Source: Xiphydria camelus (taxonomy: Eukaryota > Arthropoda > Insecta > Hymenoptera > Xiphydriidae). Taken from it: DNA of 64,000 nucleotides. A program made the translations under genes and the position numbers. Below, piece after piece: positions 1-11,689 of this stretch. The stretch is taken from positions 12,900,263 to 12,964,262 of the forward strand of contig OY783196.1 in the NCBI GenBank assembly GCA_963678675.1, given 5' to 3'. Positions within the stretch are counted from its first letter, which is position 1. Each line of letters opens with the position of its first letter. The notes under the pieces are model-generated. The model did not search any database. It was not told the origin of the DNA and saw only the letters and a program-made list of their open reading frames with translations.

Positions 1-270
1 GCTCGCTGCGACAACGCTGTCGGCGTCGTTCTGACGAACTACTTGAATGAACATGCCGCGAGACACTACCGTATCTCTTGATGTATTAGAACATAAAATA
101 TATTATTAAATTAATTTTAATAATGTATTAAATTTGTAAGTGTTTGAAATGTGTTATAAAGTTACGCATCTTTAAGATAGAATGTTATCTTTATAATAGA
201 ATGTTATAAGTAATCATGTGTAGACACATTTGTAATACGTATAAATAGACGTAACGCAGATTCATTTTCA
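1..270. other. Unassigned AT-rich stretch
   Basis: The first 60 bases are GC-richer and could be the end of a feature lying outside the window. The rest is AT-rich with no open frame, repeat or terminal inverted repeat that I recognise. Confidence 0.5.
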
Positions 271-345
271 AGTATCATCGAATAGCGCAGTTAATAGCAT
301 CCGAGGCTCATGATCCCGAGAACCCAGGATCAAATCCAACTATGT
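271..345 (+). repeat. tRNA-derived SINE head or decayed tRNA
   Basis: An A-box-like word (TAGCGCAGTTAATAGCA, 282-298) is followed about 30 bases later by a B-box-like word (GGATCAAATCC, 327-337). This is the spacing of an internal RNA polymerase III promoter. The arms do not pair well enough for a working tRNA, so I read it as a tRNA-derived SINE head or tRNA pseudogene. No clear poly-A or simple-repeat tail follows. Confidence 0.45.
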
Positions 346-1725
346 CTTGTTTGGGTTTTCTTAGACGTAACGTTAATTAGTTTAAGTGTTAGTAGGAGAG
401 CTAGTGACCAAATCGACTAAGGTGTTTTAAGAAGGCTAGAAATTTGTAAATAGATGTCTAAATAGTAGTTAATTGGAACGGTAATGACCTGTCAAGCCAT
501 ACCGGGTTGCGCCATTGAAAAATTAATTTTTCAAAGTTCAAAAAAAAAAAACAAAAAATTATATTGCTTCTTCAAAGCTATAATTTATAGGGGATGTTCA
601 TGTTTGGTTATTAAAGCAGCAACCTTGACTCGTGATGTTTATGTTTGGCCCAATCTTCATTCCACTAGTCTCACTTGTGATATTCATGTTTGGTACAACA
701 TTTTTACTATGAGTCAGATTCGTTAAAGTACGGCAAGGGGTTAATCGCAGGCAGATGGTTGCGAAGATGTGAGAAATATCAAATCAATGTGATCGTAAAG
801 TTTTTTACTTGCGTAAAAAAAAGTGTGGCCAAAGTATGGCAGAAGTCTGGGAAAAATTGAACCAAAACGTATGGCTGCTGACCGTATCCCAGACTTTCAG
901 CAGATAAACGATGCGCTCTTCAATAGGGAAGTTCGGACCAACAATATTTTATGTTATTTCTCTATGGAAACTATTATGCATGTGTAAGTAACCATGTACG
1001 TGAAAGAATTTAAAAAAAAATAAAATTTACTACTTCAAATTGCACATTGTAACTCCGGCGATAACGTTAGGGGCGAGAACGTTTTCTTATTGGTTTGACG
1101 TCACTTGCCAGACACAAGCTCCGCCTCCTCTCAGGGAGCAGTGCAGGCATACAGCGAGAACTTGATTTAACTATCTGGCTCTCTTGGATCGGCAAATGTT
1201 TCGGGGGTGAATCAGCGATGGTCAGAAGGGAAAAGGGCTAAGCTTCTATTTGAGAAAAGGCTTATTGTTGAGACAGATGAAGTTGATAAAAACAATAAGA
1301 TTGACGTAAATTCCTCAAAAGATTCTGAGGTAAACAAACTTCGACGAAGTGCACATATTAAAGATTTGCGTAACGTATCATATAATGAAGATTACTGTTG
1401 GATATTAATTTTTTATAAATTTGATCACGATACTATCAATTTTTATGTAATCTTATTAGAATATAAGAGTAATTTGTATCTACAAACTATGTATGTATCA
1501 GCATAGATTTAAGATTGAATGATAATGATTACTTGGTCTGAGTGAGGTCTTCTTTTGGGGTTTTTCCTTAATCCGTAGCAACAAATGTTGGACCATTGTT
1601 ATGTTCCCAAAAAGCAAATTATAATAGATAAGAAAACTTCTACATTAATTTAATCGATTACTTCTTAAGTGAGAGTATTAAAATAAGCAAAAACTGCTCG
1701 ATGTTAGATATTTATAATCCTACGT
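346..1725. other. Unassigned region, no recognisable gene
   Basis: Mostly AT-rich. Two short open frames (484-726 and 1207-1506, plus strand) begin with ATG but match no family I know, and nothing in composition marks them as coding. The second is rich in Lys, Asp and Asn. A genuine exon here cannot be excluded, but nothing positively supports one. Confidence 0.4.
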
Positions 1726-1729
1726 TTAA

Positions 1730-2030
1730 CCCTTTCGCTCATGGTGATCACAAATGTGGACACGCGTGGATTAATGTATATATAAGGTCATAAATTAGAA
1801 TTTTTTGACCGTTTGTTCAAAAGCAGTACATTCGTGGACATTGTAACGAAGTATAAGGCACATATCGCCATACAAATTAAAAATTAAATTAATAAATAAA
1901 CTAAAAAAATTAAATTTATGCAAAGAAAAATTTTTTTTTATTAAAAAAATTAAAATTTAAAGCATCGAAGAGCTGGAATATACATTATGAATTGTATGGC
2001 TGTAAAAATAAAAATTCGTGAGTGAAAGGG
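1730..2030. mobile_element. TTAA-flanked MITE, 301 bp
   Basis: The element lies between two TTAA copies (1726-1729 and 2031-2034). Its ends are inverted: CCCTTTCGCTCA on the left and TGAGTGAAAGGG-like on the right. TTAA target duplications are typical of piggyBac and Kolobok transposons. The interior is AT-rich with no open frame, so this is a non-autonomous copy. Confidence 0.7.
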
Positions 2031-2034
2031 TTAA

Positions 2035-3015
2035 GAATATGATTTATTATCGCAAAGGAAAGGTAAGAGAGAGAGAGAGAGAGGGTACAGATTTATAACT
2101 CTACCCTTGCTAAAAAGTTTCCAATACTTTACAATCGGAAAAAACCCGGCGGGCCTAGCGGCCCAGATGAGCATGTAGTGTGTAGCTTGATACAGAGTGA
2201 TTTCTGGTCACTCTGTCCCTTCTAAACGGGCTTTGCAGCGTCTACTAAATAAGAAATAGTTAGTTCCGAGACAGCAACAACGAAGTGTATGTGATTTTTG
2301 GACGTGTGGACGTTAAAACCCGCGCTGAAGCCACTACTACTTAATACGTACTGCTGGCTGTTGCGTTTTCTACGGTAAATCTACTCGTTGTGAGCATAGT
2401 TTGGACGTTGTGGCGGGGGTGTCTGGTAACTGACGTCACGCAACGTAGCCTCGTGTCGAGGTCCCGTTTTCTAGCCTCGCGTCAATTCATGATTTTTAAA
2501 TATATATAGCACGATTAACTCTTAATATTTTGTGCTACAACTTCGGTTAACGTTTTTGTGACCCAAACTCTATCGATTTTCATTTAAAAAAAAAATTACC
2601 GAACCTCCCTATTAGAGTTCAGTTGTAGGGTTTGTACGAGGCTATGCTGTAATCGATATCTGTTCTTATCAGTTGATATTATTTCAATTTATTATGTTAC
2701 TACATGCTTTTTAATTATCACTAAATGAACTATATTTTAGTACTGAACAAGTCACTATAGTTTTATAATGAAGAAACCATGCAACAGAATTGAGTCAAAA
2801 AGGTACAGTTGTATAAATTTTACTTTTTCCCGGTGTTTAACCGACATGAAAAAATTTTCTGGCTGGAAATCTGTGATATCCCTCATAATATGTGGATCCA
2901 TTTGAAAAATTCTGGCCTTTTTAGGAAAAACATATATTTCAAGGTAAAAAAATGTATTTCTCAACATAGTCTCCTCGTAACTCGATGCATTTAATATCGT
3001 TTCTACCAACCCTTC
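2035..3015. other. Unassigned region with short GA repeat
   Basis: Holds a (GA)n tract at about 2064-2083 and a moderately GC-rich part at 2140-2470. The short open frames at 2755-3009 overlap on both strands and look fortuitous. No gene recognised. Confidence 0.4.
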
Positions 3016-3017
3016 AA

Positions 3018-3256
3018 GCCGTCAAAAACACAAAACGTGTGGCCGCCACACGCGGAAGAAGTGAAACTTCGTTATCAGTTTCTCTGAATTTGATTCCTGT
3101 GGTATTAGTTTCAATTGGCTCTATACAAGTCTTTTATACAATGCTTCTTCATAGAACCAATTGAAACTAATAACACCGGAATCAAATTCAGAGAAACTGA
3201 TATCGAAGTTTCACTTCTTCCTCGTGTGGCGGCCACACGTTTTGTGTTTTTTGTTG
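3018..3256. repeat. Hairpin with ~105-bp arms
   Basis: The left arm (about 3018-3124) is repeated in reverse complement at about 3153-3256 with a loop of roughly 30 bases. Both arms share the word GTGTGGCCGCCACACG or its complement, itself nearly palindromic. The right arm continues into unique sequence and the left does not, so this is an inverted duplication of the end of the neighbouring minus-strand frame. Confidence 0.75.
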
Positions 3257-3579
3257 AATTCAATATGAATTTTTGTATGGGCACAAAATGTAGTGTAAGG
3301 AATATCATATTCACTGGATGTATTTTCACCGATATTGGATTCTCCAGGAACCTGAAAATCTGTTACATTCTCCAGGGTTTGGGACTGGTGTTGATCTGCA
3401 TTAGCAGACATAGCAATATTTGATTGTCTTAATTTAATTCTCTCTCTCCATTTTCGAATTCGTTCTGCATCAGTTTTAGGTAGTGTCTTCGTCATTGTTT
3501 TCTTTACACGATGCCTGTCACGAAACTCTTTTGCCCGTTGTTTTCCTGTTTTTGTCATAATAATTTTAATATAACACAC
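3211..3579 (-). CDS. Small basic protein, possible TE-encoded N-terminus
   Basis: A 122-residue minus-strand frame. Residues about 10-50 are strongly basic, with two motifs of the type R-x-R-x-R and K-T-D-A-E-R-I-R-K-W-R-E-R. Repeated 'AERxRxxRER' units are common near the start of Helitron-type and other transposon proteins in insects, but that resemblance is weak here. The last 20 residues lie in the right arm of the 3018-3256 hairpin, so the reading frame ends inside a repeat and the natural C-terminus is probably missing. No catalytic domain is visible. It could equally be a chance frame. Confidence 0.3.
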   Translation of the reverse strand: MCYIKIIMTKTGKQRAKEFRDRHRVKKTMTKTLPKTDAERIRKWRERIKLRQSNIAMSANADQHQSQTLENVTDFQVPGESNIGENTSSEYDIPYTTFCAHTKIHIEFNKKHKTCGRHTRKK

Positions 3580-6500
3580 ACGCGAAAGAATGTTCAGTGT
3601 TCATTGACGTTAACGAAATTGAAAGTTTATTTTACACGTTGCCTGTCACTGTACTCTTTTGACCGTTCTGTTGTTTTTTTTGCAACAATAATTATAAATT
3701 AATACACATACACATACACACACACACACGATAGAATGTACAGTAATGCATGGTGGTTACTCGAGAAAGGTCACGACTCCGATCGCAGACTACACGAGCT
3801 CCGTATAGCCGGCCATTCGACGCGGTGAAATCCGGAAAACTGAAAATGTACAAACGAAATACAAACAACTCACAAGTAACTCTGCGCCCTCTAGTCTGGC
3901 TTCTCATATCATCTTACGGATACGCCCAAAAAAGGGTCCTAAACGCTAGATTTATGGTGAGGCTAAACAGTCCTCTTAGTGGAGGTTTGACACTGCGTCG
4001 CCTCATAATACGGACAATAGCTTTCATCGCCCGAAGAAACCCTCTCGAGCAACACAAACCAGACCCCCTCTGCACAGTCTAAATAGCGATTGATTTTTGC
4101 GTCATTTTTCTTCAGTTTCAAGTTAATAACTAACATGTGCGATCAAGAGTAGATCTCCTCGAGGTCGTAAATCCCGAAGGCACTACTGCGTGACACGAAT
4201 AGTGACCGAAAACGTAGAGTGGTGGATTTAAACCGTATCGGTTAGTTGAAATGATTTACCACTGCACTCACAATATTACTGGTGATTATATTGGATTCAA
4301 AGAGATACAGTAATTCCCTGATGCAGCCGTGGTTTACAATTAGATATACTGAGAGGTAGAGTAAATGATACAGTGAATGGCCACTTAAGCAGATGAAATT
4401 ATACGGTGATTGGCCTATCGCTTTCTCTTTCTATCGAATGCATTTGTTATGAGAGGTGGCCAATTACTACCCCATGGCCAATGACTGTATCATTTACCCT
4501 AGTTTTGAGGGAAATGTGTGGAACTGCGAACGCATTCGTAACCCCCATTCACCACAACATACCGCCTGCCTCGCTGTTGCGACCGATGTACAGATGATAT
4601 CTAGATTAGTGCGTTACTTGGGTTGCGATAATAATGAGCCTCGCCGCATGAGTGATAGTCGCATGGCGGCCTGGCGCTCCAGCCTCGCAAAATCGACACA
4701 TGTGGCTTGCCTGGCAAAGGCGATAGTCTACGTACGGTAGAGAGCGGTGGAATGGGGCAGAGTTGAGAGCGGTGTATTGGGGCAGGGTCGAGAGCGCTGG
4801 ATGAGTGAGGCACGGACGGACGGGCTGGAGTGTGTGGGTTTCGTTGCGATCTCTCGTGTCGGCGCGCGCGATTTTAGTACTCTCAGCAAAGAAGTTTGAC
4901 TTCAAAAAAATTCATTTTTGTCTACCTGAAAAATACCGGTCTACAGCGTTTTCCACCTCGGCATTTATCCCAAATTTTTTCTCCACAAGAAATTTTAGAC
5001 CCAGATTTCATCGACAGTTATCAAACATCGCAAAAATTCAGCTGGATCTTCTTTATACAGCTCAAGACACTCGCACGACATCTCAAACCGTACGCGCTTT
5101 ACAACAAACTTTTTCGCAATGATATGGTTGATTCAACTTCATATTTTCTTTGAATTGTCTCAAATGTGCAGTTCGCCAAATGTTTCCAAAATATAATGAA
5201 TGTGCCAAATGTTGCCAAATATTACCAAAAATTAATGAATAGACGCTGCTAAAATAGATATATCGCTATGAATGATGTCATTATATGGAATTTTATGGGG
5301 GCCTCTAGATTTCGTCTTTAAATCCAGTAGTTCGCAATAATCGATGTGGTTATAATCGAGTTTGACTGTACCATTATCTAACATCTCTGATTAGGTTTTC
5401 TTTAGAGAAGCTTATAATTATTAATGATTTTTATAAGTAAATTCGATCTTAACTTATTCAATTTACTATAAATCTATAGTACAATTTTGAACATGGCTAT
5501 GGCGTAGGTTTTGGTAACTATTCTTAGTTCATTTTGTTAAATATAAAAAAAAAGTAACATTTTCTTAAGTACACTATGAAAATTCGAAAGATGAACTCCT
5601 TACGATAAATAAGGTCTACAAAATTTTATTTCTATCGGTAATCAAACTCAAGGTATGCTTGATTGAGTATAATGAAACATTTTTTTTCCAAGAAATAATA
5701 ATTGCAATAACTTCATAATTATTTAAAATGTTAAAAAATTCTTATAACTTTCTCTGTGTAGTATCCCAAGCAATTGGAATCCCGCGAAGAATTTTTAATT
5801 CGATAACATATTATCATAACATTTTCCGCTTAGTATAGAACACCTCATGTAGAACTGTGTATATCCAAGAGCAAAGTATACAAAGAACCCATAGTTTTAT
5901 AACGATTACTGTACTACAAAAACGGACGTTATTATTGTTAATGTATGATGGAGCATTTGACAGCACATATCATGTTATGCGAAACAGTGTGCATGCGCAG
6001 TTTCAATCTCGAAAAAGTACTGCGGTGATCAACATAAAACTACGGGTCCCTTTCCATACTTTACTCTCGAACATACTACAGATATACGAGTATATACGTA
6101 TAGATTATATCACAGGTACAAATCTGGTGCTAATTCATTTATGAGAAGGTTAGGAGGTAGCATGTACCACGTCGACATACCGCGAATGAAATAATAAGTA
6201 CCCTCTCTCTCTCTCTCTCTCTGGTAATGAACAGCTTTTGGTCGTCGTTCTATAAATTACTAATTTTATTTCTTTTCCTCCCTGGCAGTATCAGGATCCT
6301 CGAGTAAATATAACAAACACAGTGATTAATCTCTGGATCATTTCGTATATTCTACAATTGTTGTCGACAAGGTATCACTTTTAAGAGTGCATAAAAACTT
6401 TTTCAATCATTATGAGATCTTAATTGCTGAGATTTGATGTACAACATCGATTCTAGAATATTGTGCTAGATTAGGGGAGAGTTGCCTAATTTGAATAACT

Positions 6501-7560
6501 TGAAGTATTTTTCAAATAAATGGCGAAAATGGAATAACATGCTGAAATAATAAGTTATTATAATATGTGCTTCAAATTGATATAATCGAATTTTCGAGAA
6601 ACCGTAAAAACTAAAAGTATGCATTCGATCCAATCAAGGAGATTGGTTGTCTAGAATGGATTAATGAATTTTTATATTGGACCGCTAACTAAATTTAAAA
6701 AAAGAAGGTACCGGGGGGGGGGGGAAAGGGGTAATATCCCTTTTCATAAATTAAACTAAAAACATTACAATATCACTACTTGAATGTATTTTGTTAGAAA
6801 ATGTAAACAGTAAGGAAATATTCATTTCAGTTATTGATAATAGTTTATTCAATAAAATAGTAAAACAATAAATACAGAATTTAACTCCGTTTTATTATTA
6901 TACCATCGCTTGGCTAATCTGCGTCTAATCTTGGCTAATGAATGTAGTCGAATCTAGGAAATTTTACCGAATTACTCAACACGTATTGCCCAATTTCAAT
7001 GACAGATGGAATCTTTAAAACAATCATGTTATTTTATAGCGTTAATGTACTTTCTAAGTATACAATAAGACATAATTACTTACACCAAAACGATTAGTAA
7101 ATCTTCAATGTATTGATGAGTTTTCAAGCTGTTTAGTAGTGAAAGTTGTTACTGCTTACTTATTACAAACAATGGCCGTTAACACTAATGAAGAAGAGAC
7201 GCAATCCATTTCCAAGTCTAAACATATAAAGTAACTAACCAAACAACGACAAATATCTCTACTATACCTCTACTAGATATAGGGGTGGTCCAAGCTAGGC
7301 GCTGGTCCAGAATGAGCAACTCCTCCCTATATTGTAAATGAGGGATACGTCATGATATTTCATGTATGTATGTATATAGAAGAAAATCATAGTATATCCC
7401 CTTATGATTATATACTTTAATAAAACATATCCTATTATTTTCTCAGCATTTTAATGTAGTCCAACAAATAAGATAAGATATGTAAAATATAATATTGTCT
7501 ACCGTATATTGAAAATATTACTATAATGGAAAATATGTGAGTTAATTAATGCGACTTGCT
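3580..7560. other. Unassigned region with simple repeats
   Basis: I see no gene. Local features are a CA repeat (about 3703-3729), an imperfect 30-bp tandem repeat (about 4740-4800), a CT repeat (about 6202-6222) and a run of 12 G (6713-6724). Words at about 4350-4390 reappear inverted at 4455-4500. At 6473 the sequence TTAGGGGAGAGTTGCC resembles the terminus of pogo-type elements but no partner end was found. Overlapping open frames at 4805-5153 match nothing known. Confidence 0.4.
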
Positions 7561-8473
7561 GCAAGGCTTGATAGATATGATCGTTGCAGGCATCTATACG
7601 CCATGGTTTCATGCATGAACGCCCGCGCGCAGATTTCCTTTTTTTTTTCAAGAATCGCGGATTGGCACGAGGGAGTGGATGGGGATTAAGCTTGCATTAT
7701 TTAACGAATGAAGCTCTGGAATCCCAGAGAGGTAAAAGGAGCAAGAGAACAGGCCGGTACCCTCTCGTTAAATCTACAAGCTCCGAGTGTGAACCTGAAA
7801 CGGAGAGTGGACGCTCGAGCCAAACCCGCCCCCGTTCAACCTCCCTTCTTCTACCCCTTTTGCCCCCACACCACAAACGCCAGTTTCATCAACTCGCGAT
7901 TAATTTTAATCTAAAACAACCCGCAAACCATCCCTGCGCTCGTAGCTGAACCCGAAGCCAATCTCTTTCGCCCCTTGGAGCAGTGGCTGTAGATTGGCCC
8001 AAGCTTTCATCCCCTTCAACGACCTCGACGTTTATTACGTATGAAATGGAAAAATGACACATTAGTCACCGTGTAATTTCGAAGAACACAAAATCGTAAT
8101 GATATCTATGAACCAATTTTGACCGTGAAAAAGGCTACCGTGATTGGCGCATAGTCGCCCCTGCGATTAGTTAACCCATCTTATTTCAGTGTTCAGTATC
8201 AGCATTTACTATATAATCATCTATCTAAATTTTATTACGACTACGTCTATACGTAGAAAATCATAGAAAATAATAGATAGATACCTTTTATAGCCACTAA
8301 TAAATCTAGGTATGATCTACTGGGATACATTATGTTTTAAAATATAATTGTCAGCGAGATGTTTAGCGATCATGCAAGATAACATTATAATAATAATTCC
8401 TAACTCATAACTTTCTTTACCAAGTAATTTGTACCTACTGTGTACATAGCAATATAAATATGTAGAGTAAACG
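7561..8473. other. Unassigned region, GC-richer block
   Basis: A GC-richer block (about 7600-7990) interrupts AT-rich DNA and carries two overlapping plus-strand frames (7584-7949, 7708-7914). Neither translation resembles a known domain and one is merely Ser/Pro/Leu rich. It might be a regulatory island or an exon of an unknown gene; nothing decides this. Confidence 0.3.
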
Positions 8474-8896
8474 TACCCAGGTAGAAATCGTACCCCGAAA
8501 TAAGCTTGTTACAAGGTTGGCCGGCAAGGTAGAACCTTGCGGCAATGTTGCAAAACAAGGCTGATGCAAGGCAAATCCGTTACGCGTTTCAATGTTGTGA
8601 CAGTATGCTATGCAAGCTTGTTTCAAGGTAGACTATGGCGCTTGGGACAAGGTTGCGTTGTCTGTAATGAGTCGGTAATGAAGAACATTTGAGGTTAAAA
8701 TTAAATTTTTATATTTTATTGATAATTAAAATTGGGTTACAATATATAGCGATAGCATTACAAATTTAGAAAAATAATGTATAATACTAAGACGAGTAAA
8801 ATTTTATTATTCCTACTTTACTATCACTAGGTTTACGGAACCCCGTCAATTTGACGGGTGACTTATTCAATTTCGATTGTTTAATAATATATGAGA

Positions 8897-10295
8897 TTAA
8901 TTTAACTTAACTTTTATTATGTAATAATCAGGCCAAAAAACAACAAAAATCACTGCTCGTCTGACGTTTGGGTTCCTCTTCGAACGAATCCTTCATTTCG
9001 TCTCCGAAGAGGGTTCGGAGAGGAATCGAAGCGTCAGACGTGTTGTGATTTTTGTTGCTTTTGGCCTGATTATTACCTAATAAAAGTTAAGTTAAATTAA
9101 CCACATATATCATTAAACAATCGAAATTGAATACCTATACCTCTCTTGTACAGCGAAATATAATGTACGGAAAAGTATTCTAACAATTTAGTCTAAAATC
9201 TCATAGATTCTTAAGATAATATTACTTCTGTCGCCTGTAGTTTAATATTAATTTAACTTAACTTTTATTAGGTAATAATCAGGCCAAAAAACAACAAAAA
9301 TCACTGCACGTCTGACGTTTGGGTTCCTCTTCGAACGAATCCTTGATTTCGTCTCCGAAGAGGGTTCGGAGAGGAATCGAAGCGTCAAACGTGTTGTGAT
9401 TTTTGTTGCTTTTTTGGCCTGATTATTACCTAATAAAAGTTAAGTTAAATTAACCACATATATCATTAAACAATCGAAATTGAATACCTATACCTCTCTT
9501 GTACAGCGAAATATAATGTACGGAAAAGTATTCTAACAATTTAGTCTAAAATCTCATAGATTCTTAAGATAATATTACTTCTGTCGCCTGTAGTTTAATA
9601 TTAATTTAACTTAACTTTTATTAGGTAATAATCAGGCCAAAAAACAACAAAAATCACTGCACGTCTGACGTTTGGGTTCCTCTTCGAACGAATCCTTGAT
9701 TTCGTCTCCGAAGAGGGTTCGGAGAGGAATTGAAGCGTCAAACGTGTTGTGATTTTTGTTGCTTTTTTGGCCTGATTATTACCTAATAAAAGTTAAGTTA
9801 AATTAACCACATATATCATTAAACAATCGAAATTGAATACCTATACCTCTCTTGTACAGCGAAATATAATGTACGGAAAAGTATTCTAACAATTTAGTCT
9901 AAAATCTCATAGATTCTTAAGATAATATTACTTCTGTCGCCTGTAGTTTAATATTAATTTAACTTAACTTTTATTAGGTAATAATCATTCCAAAAAACAA
10001 CAAAAATCACTGCACGTCTGACGTTTCGGTTCTTTTTCGAATGAATCCTTCATTGTGTTTCCGGAGAGGGTTCGGAGAGGAATCGAAGCATCAGACGTGT
10101 TGTGATTTTTGTTGCTTTTTTGGCCTGATTATTACCTAATAAAAGTTAAGTTAAATTAACCTCATATATTATTAAACAATCGAAATTGAATACCTATACC
10201 TCTCCAGTACAGCGAAAAATAATGTACCGAAAAGTATTCTAACAATTTAGTCTAAAATCTCATAGATTCTTAAGATAATATTACTTCTTCGGGAG
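8897..10295. repeat. Satellite: ~353-bp unit x 4, each containing a MITE
   Basis: Units start near 8897, 9248, 9601 and 9954, giving a period of 351-353 bp. Each unit holds a ~200-bp hairpin whose ends, TTAATTTAACTTAACTTT and its complement, form arms of about 60 bp around a second inverted pair (TCTGACGTTTGGGTTCCTCT / GAGGAATCGAAGCGTCA-type). The remaining ~150 bp is a direct spacer. Units 2 and 3 are almost identical, unit 4 is the most diverged and unit 1 lacks part of the flank, as expected for unequal exchange. Confidence 0.85.
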
Positions 10296-10740
10296 ATGTG
10301 GAGTCAAATCTTCAGTGACGACTGGATTGCTCCTGAGCCTGAGGGGCACCAGGTCTCATGCCCCTTCCTCTGTTCTGAAATACGAATTCGATATAATACT
10401 CCTTATAAGGAATACGAATTCGATATAATACTGCCTACTATTAATCTCAGGGATTTTACTTACTCGATAGCTGAGCTGCTACACTGACCAATGCCTGCGG
10501 TCTCCTTTCCATGTTTCTTCGCCTCTGAGTCGATGGAATATCTGGCCTTCCTTGACGCTGGATCTGCAACTGTATGAAAGACAAGCATACGAGATGATAA
10601 AGAAACTTATTCATCTATCTGCTTTTTGCAAATAATTTCATGAAATTAGCTATTAATACTTACCCTTCTATGCAGGAAGCTGGATAATATTTATTTTCTG
10701 CTCGTAGGTCCTTATTCCGAAGATCTTGCCCCCGAATTTT

Positions 10741-10945
10741 TTAACCCATTCCGTGTAAACGTGGGTCATTCGTGTCCACGTGATTTTTAACCATTTGCGT
10801 GATGCAGTACGCAAATTCGTTATGGTTAATATATGGTTATTTAAACAATTCGTTTTTTTCTAGAGGAATCCTTTTGAAATTTGTTTGAAGACATTTAGGA
10901 AAGTGAGGCTGGACACGAATAACCCACGTTTACACTCAACGTGCA
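10741..10945. repeat. Partial TTAA-type inverted repeat
   Basis: TTAA followed by CCCATTCCGTGTAAACGTGG at 10741 is matched in inverse by GGACACGAATAACCCACG and TTTACACTC at about 10911-10940. This looks like a TTAA MITE whose right terminus was lost or rearranged; a second copy of CGTTTACACTC follows at about 10952. Inferred from the arms only. Confidence 0.45.
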
Positions 10946-11689
10946 CTAAAAAAACGTTTACACTCGATGTGCACTAAAGAAACGTTTGCACGCGTTAACA
11001 TTAAACACTGACGGCTTCTTAAACAAAAAAAAACACGCGTGAACCGAACTGATCGCCACTGATGCTAACCTCAATCTAAGGGCTCTGACAGCTGAGGCGT
11101 TGCGCACGCCACGCCGCGGATTTTTATGATATCTATTCGCTAAGCGCAGGGCCGTGTCTAACGAGGGGCCATTTCGTGCCACGCACGAAGGCGCACTAGC
11201 CATGGGGCGCCGACACTAGAAAAGGGCGCTAAGCATGAAGACGTCTCAACATCTAGAGGCGGCACTGATTCGCTAAGCTGCTGGCAGAACCTTGTTTTCG
11301 CCTTGTTTTCACCTTGTCGCGCGAACCTGGTATCTCTCTGTTATTGCAAGCTTGAAACAGGCTAACGGTACAGGGCAGTGGTCAGTTTCGGCTATGCAAG
11401 GAACAGACAGGCTTGCAGCAACCCTGTTTTAACCTTGCAGCATAACCTTGCAAAACGTACCTTGTAACAAGGTTCAACCTTGCACAACCTGGACAGATTT
11501 CTACCTGGGTAGAGGACGCTCTAGTTAAGGAATATAAATTATAAAGTAAAGCATCTTTTTGCTAAAATTTAAATACACAAAATGAAGATTTTCCTCCTAT
11601 AATCTTACATAACGTGTTTTCTTAACCTACCCTAGTAACCTATCCTAAACTCTGTTAAACTATATTACCCCCAGTATATACAATCTTGT

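Larger units (their letters stand above)
8476..11509. mobile_element. TA-flanked DNA transposon with CCCAGGTAG ends
   Basis: The ends are inverted copies, CCCAGGTAGAAATC (from 8476) and GATTTCTACCTGGG (to 11509), each flanked by TA (8474-8475, 11510-11511). Inside each end lie many copies of the words CAAGGTT/AACCTTG and TTGCAAGG in both orientations (about 8500-8650 and 11280-11490). Dense subterminal repeats of this kind are transposase-binding arrays in several DNA transposon superfamilies. No transposase gene is present, so it is non-autonomous. It has been filled by a 1.4-kb MITE satellite and other debris. The superfamily is not assigned; ISL2EU-like elements (2-bp target sites) are one possibility that I cannot test. 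Confidence 0.7.

Noticed and set aside
8897..10295. CRISPR-like array
   Set aside because: Units are long, near-identical including the spacer, and contain a MITE; the genome is eukaryotic.
10958..11203. Small minus-strand ORF inside the CCCAGGTAG element
   Set aside because: No domain, no homologue recognised, and it overlaps repeated words near the element end.
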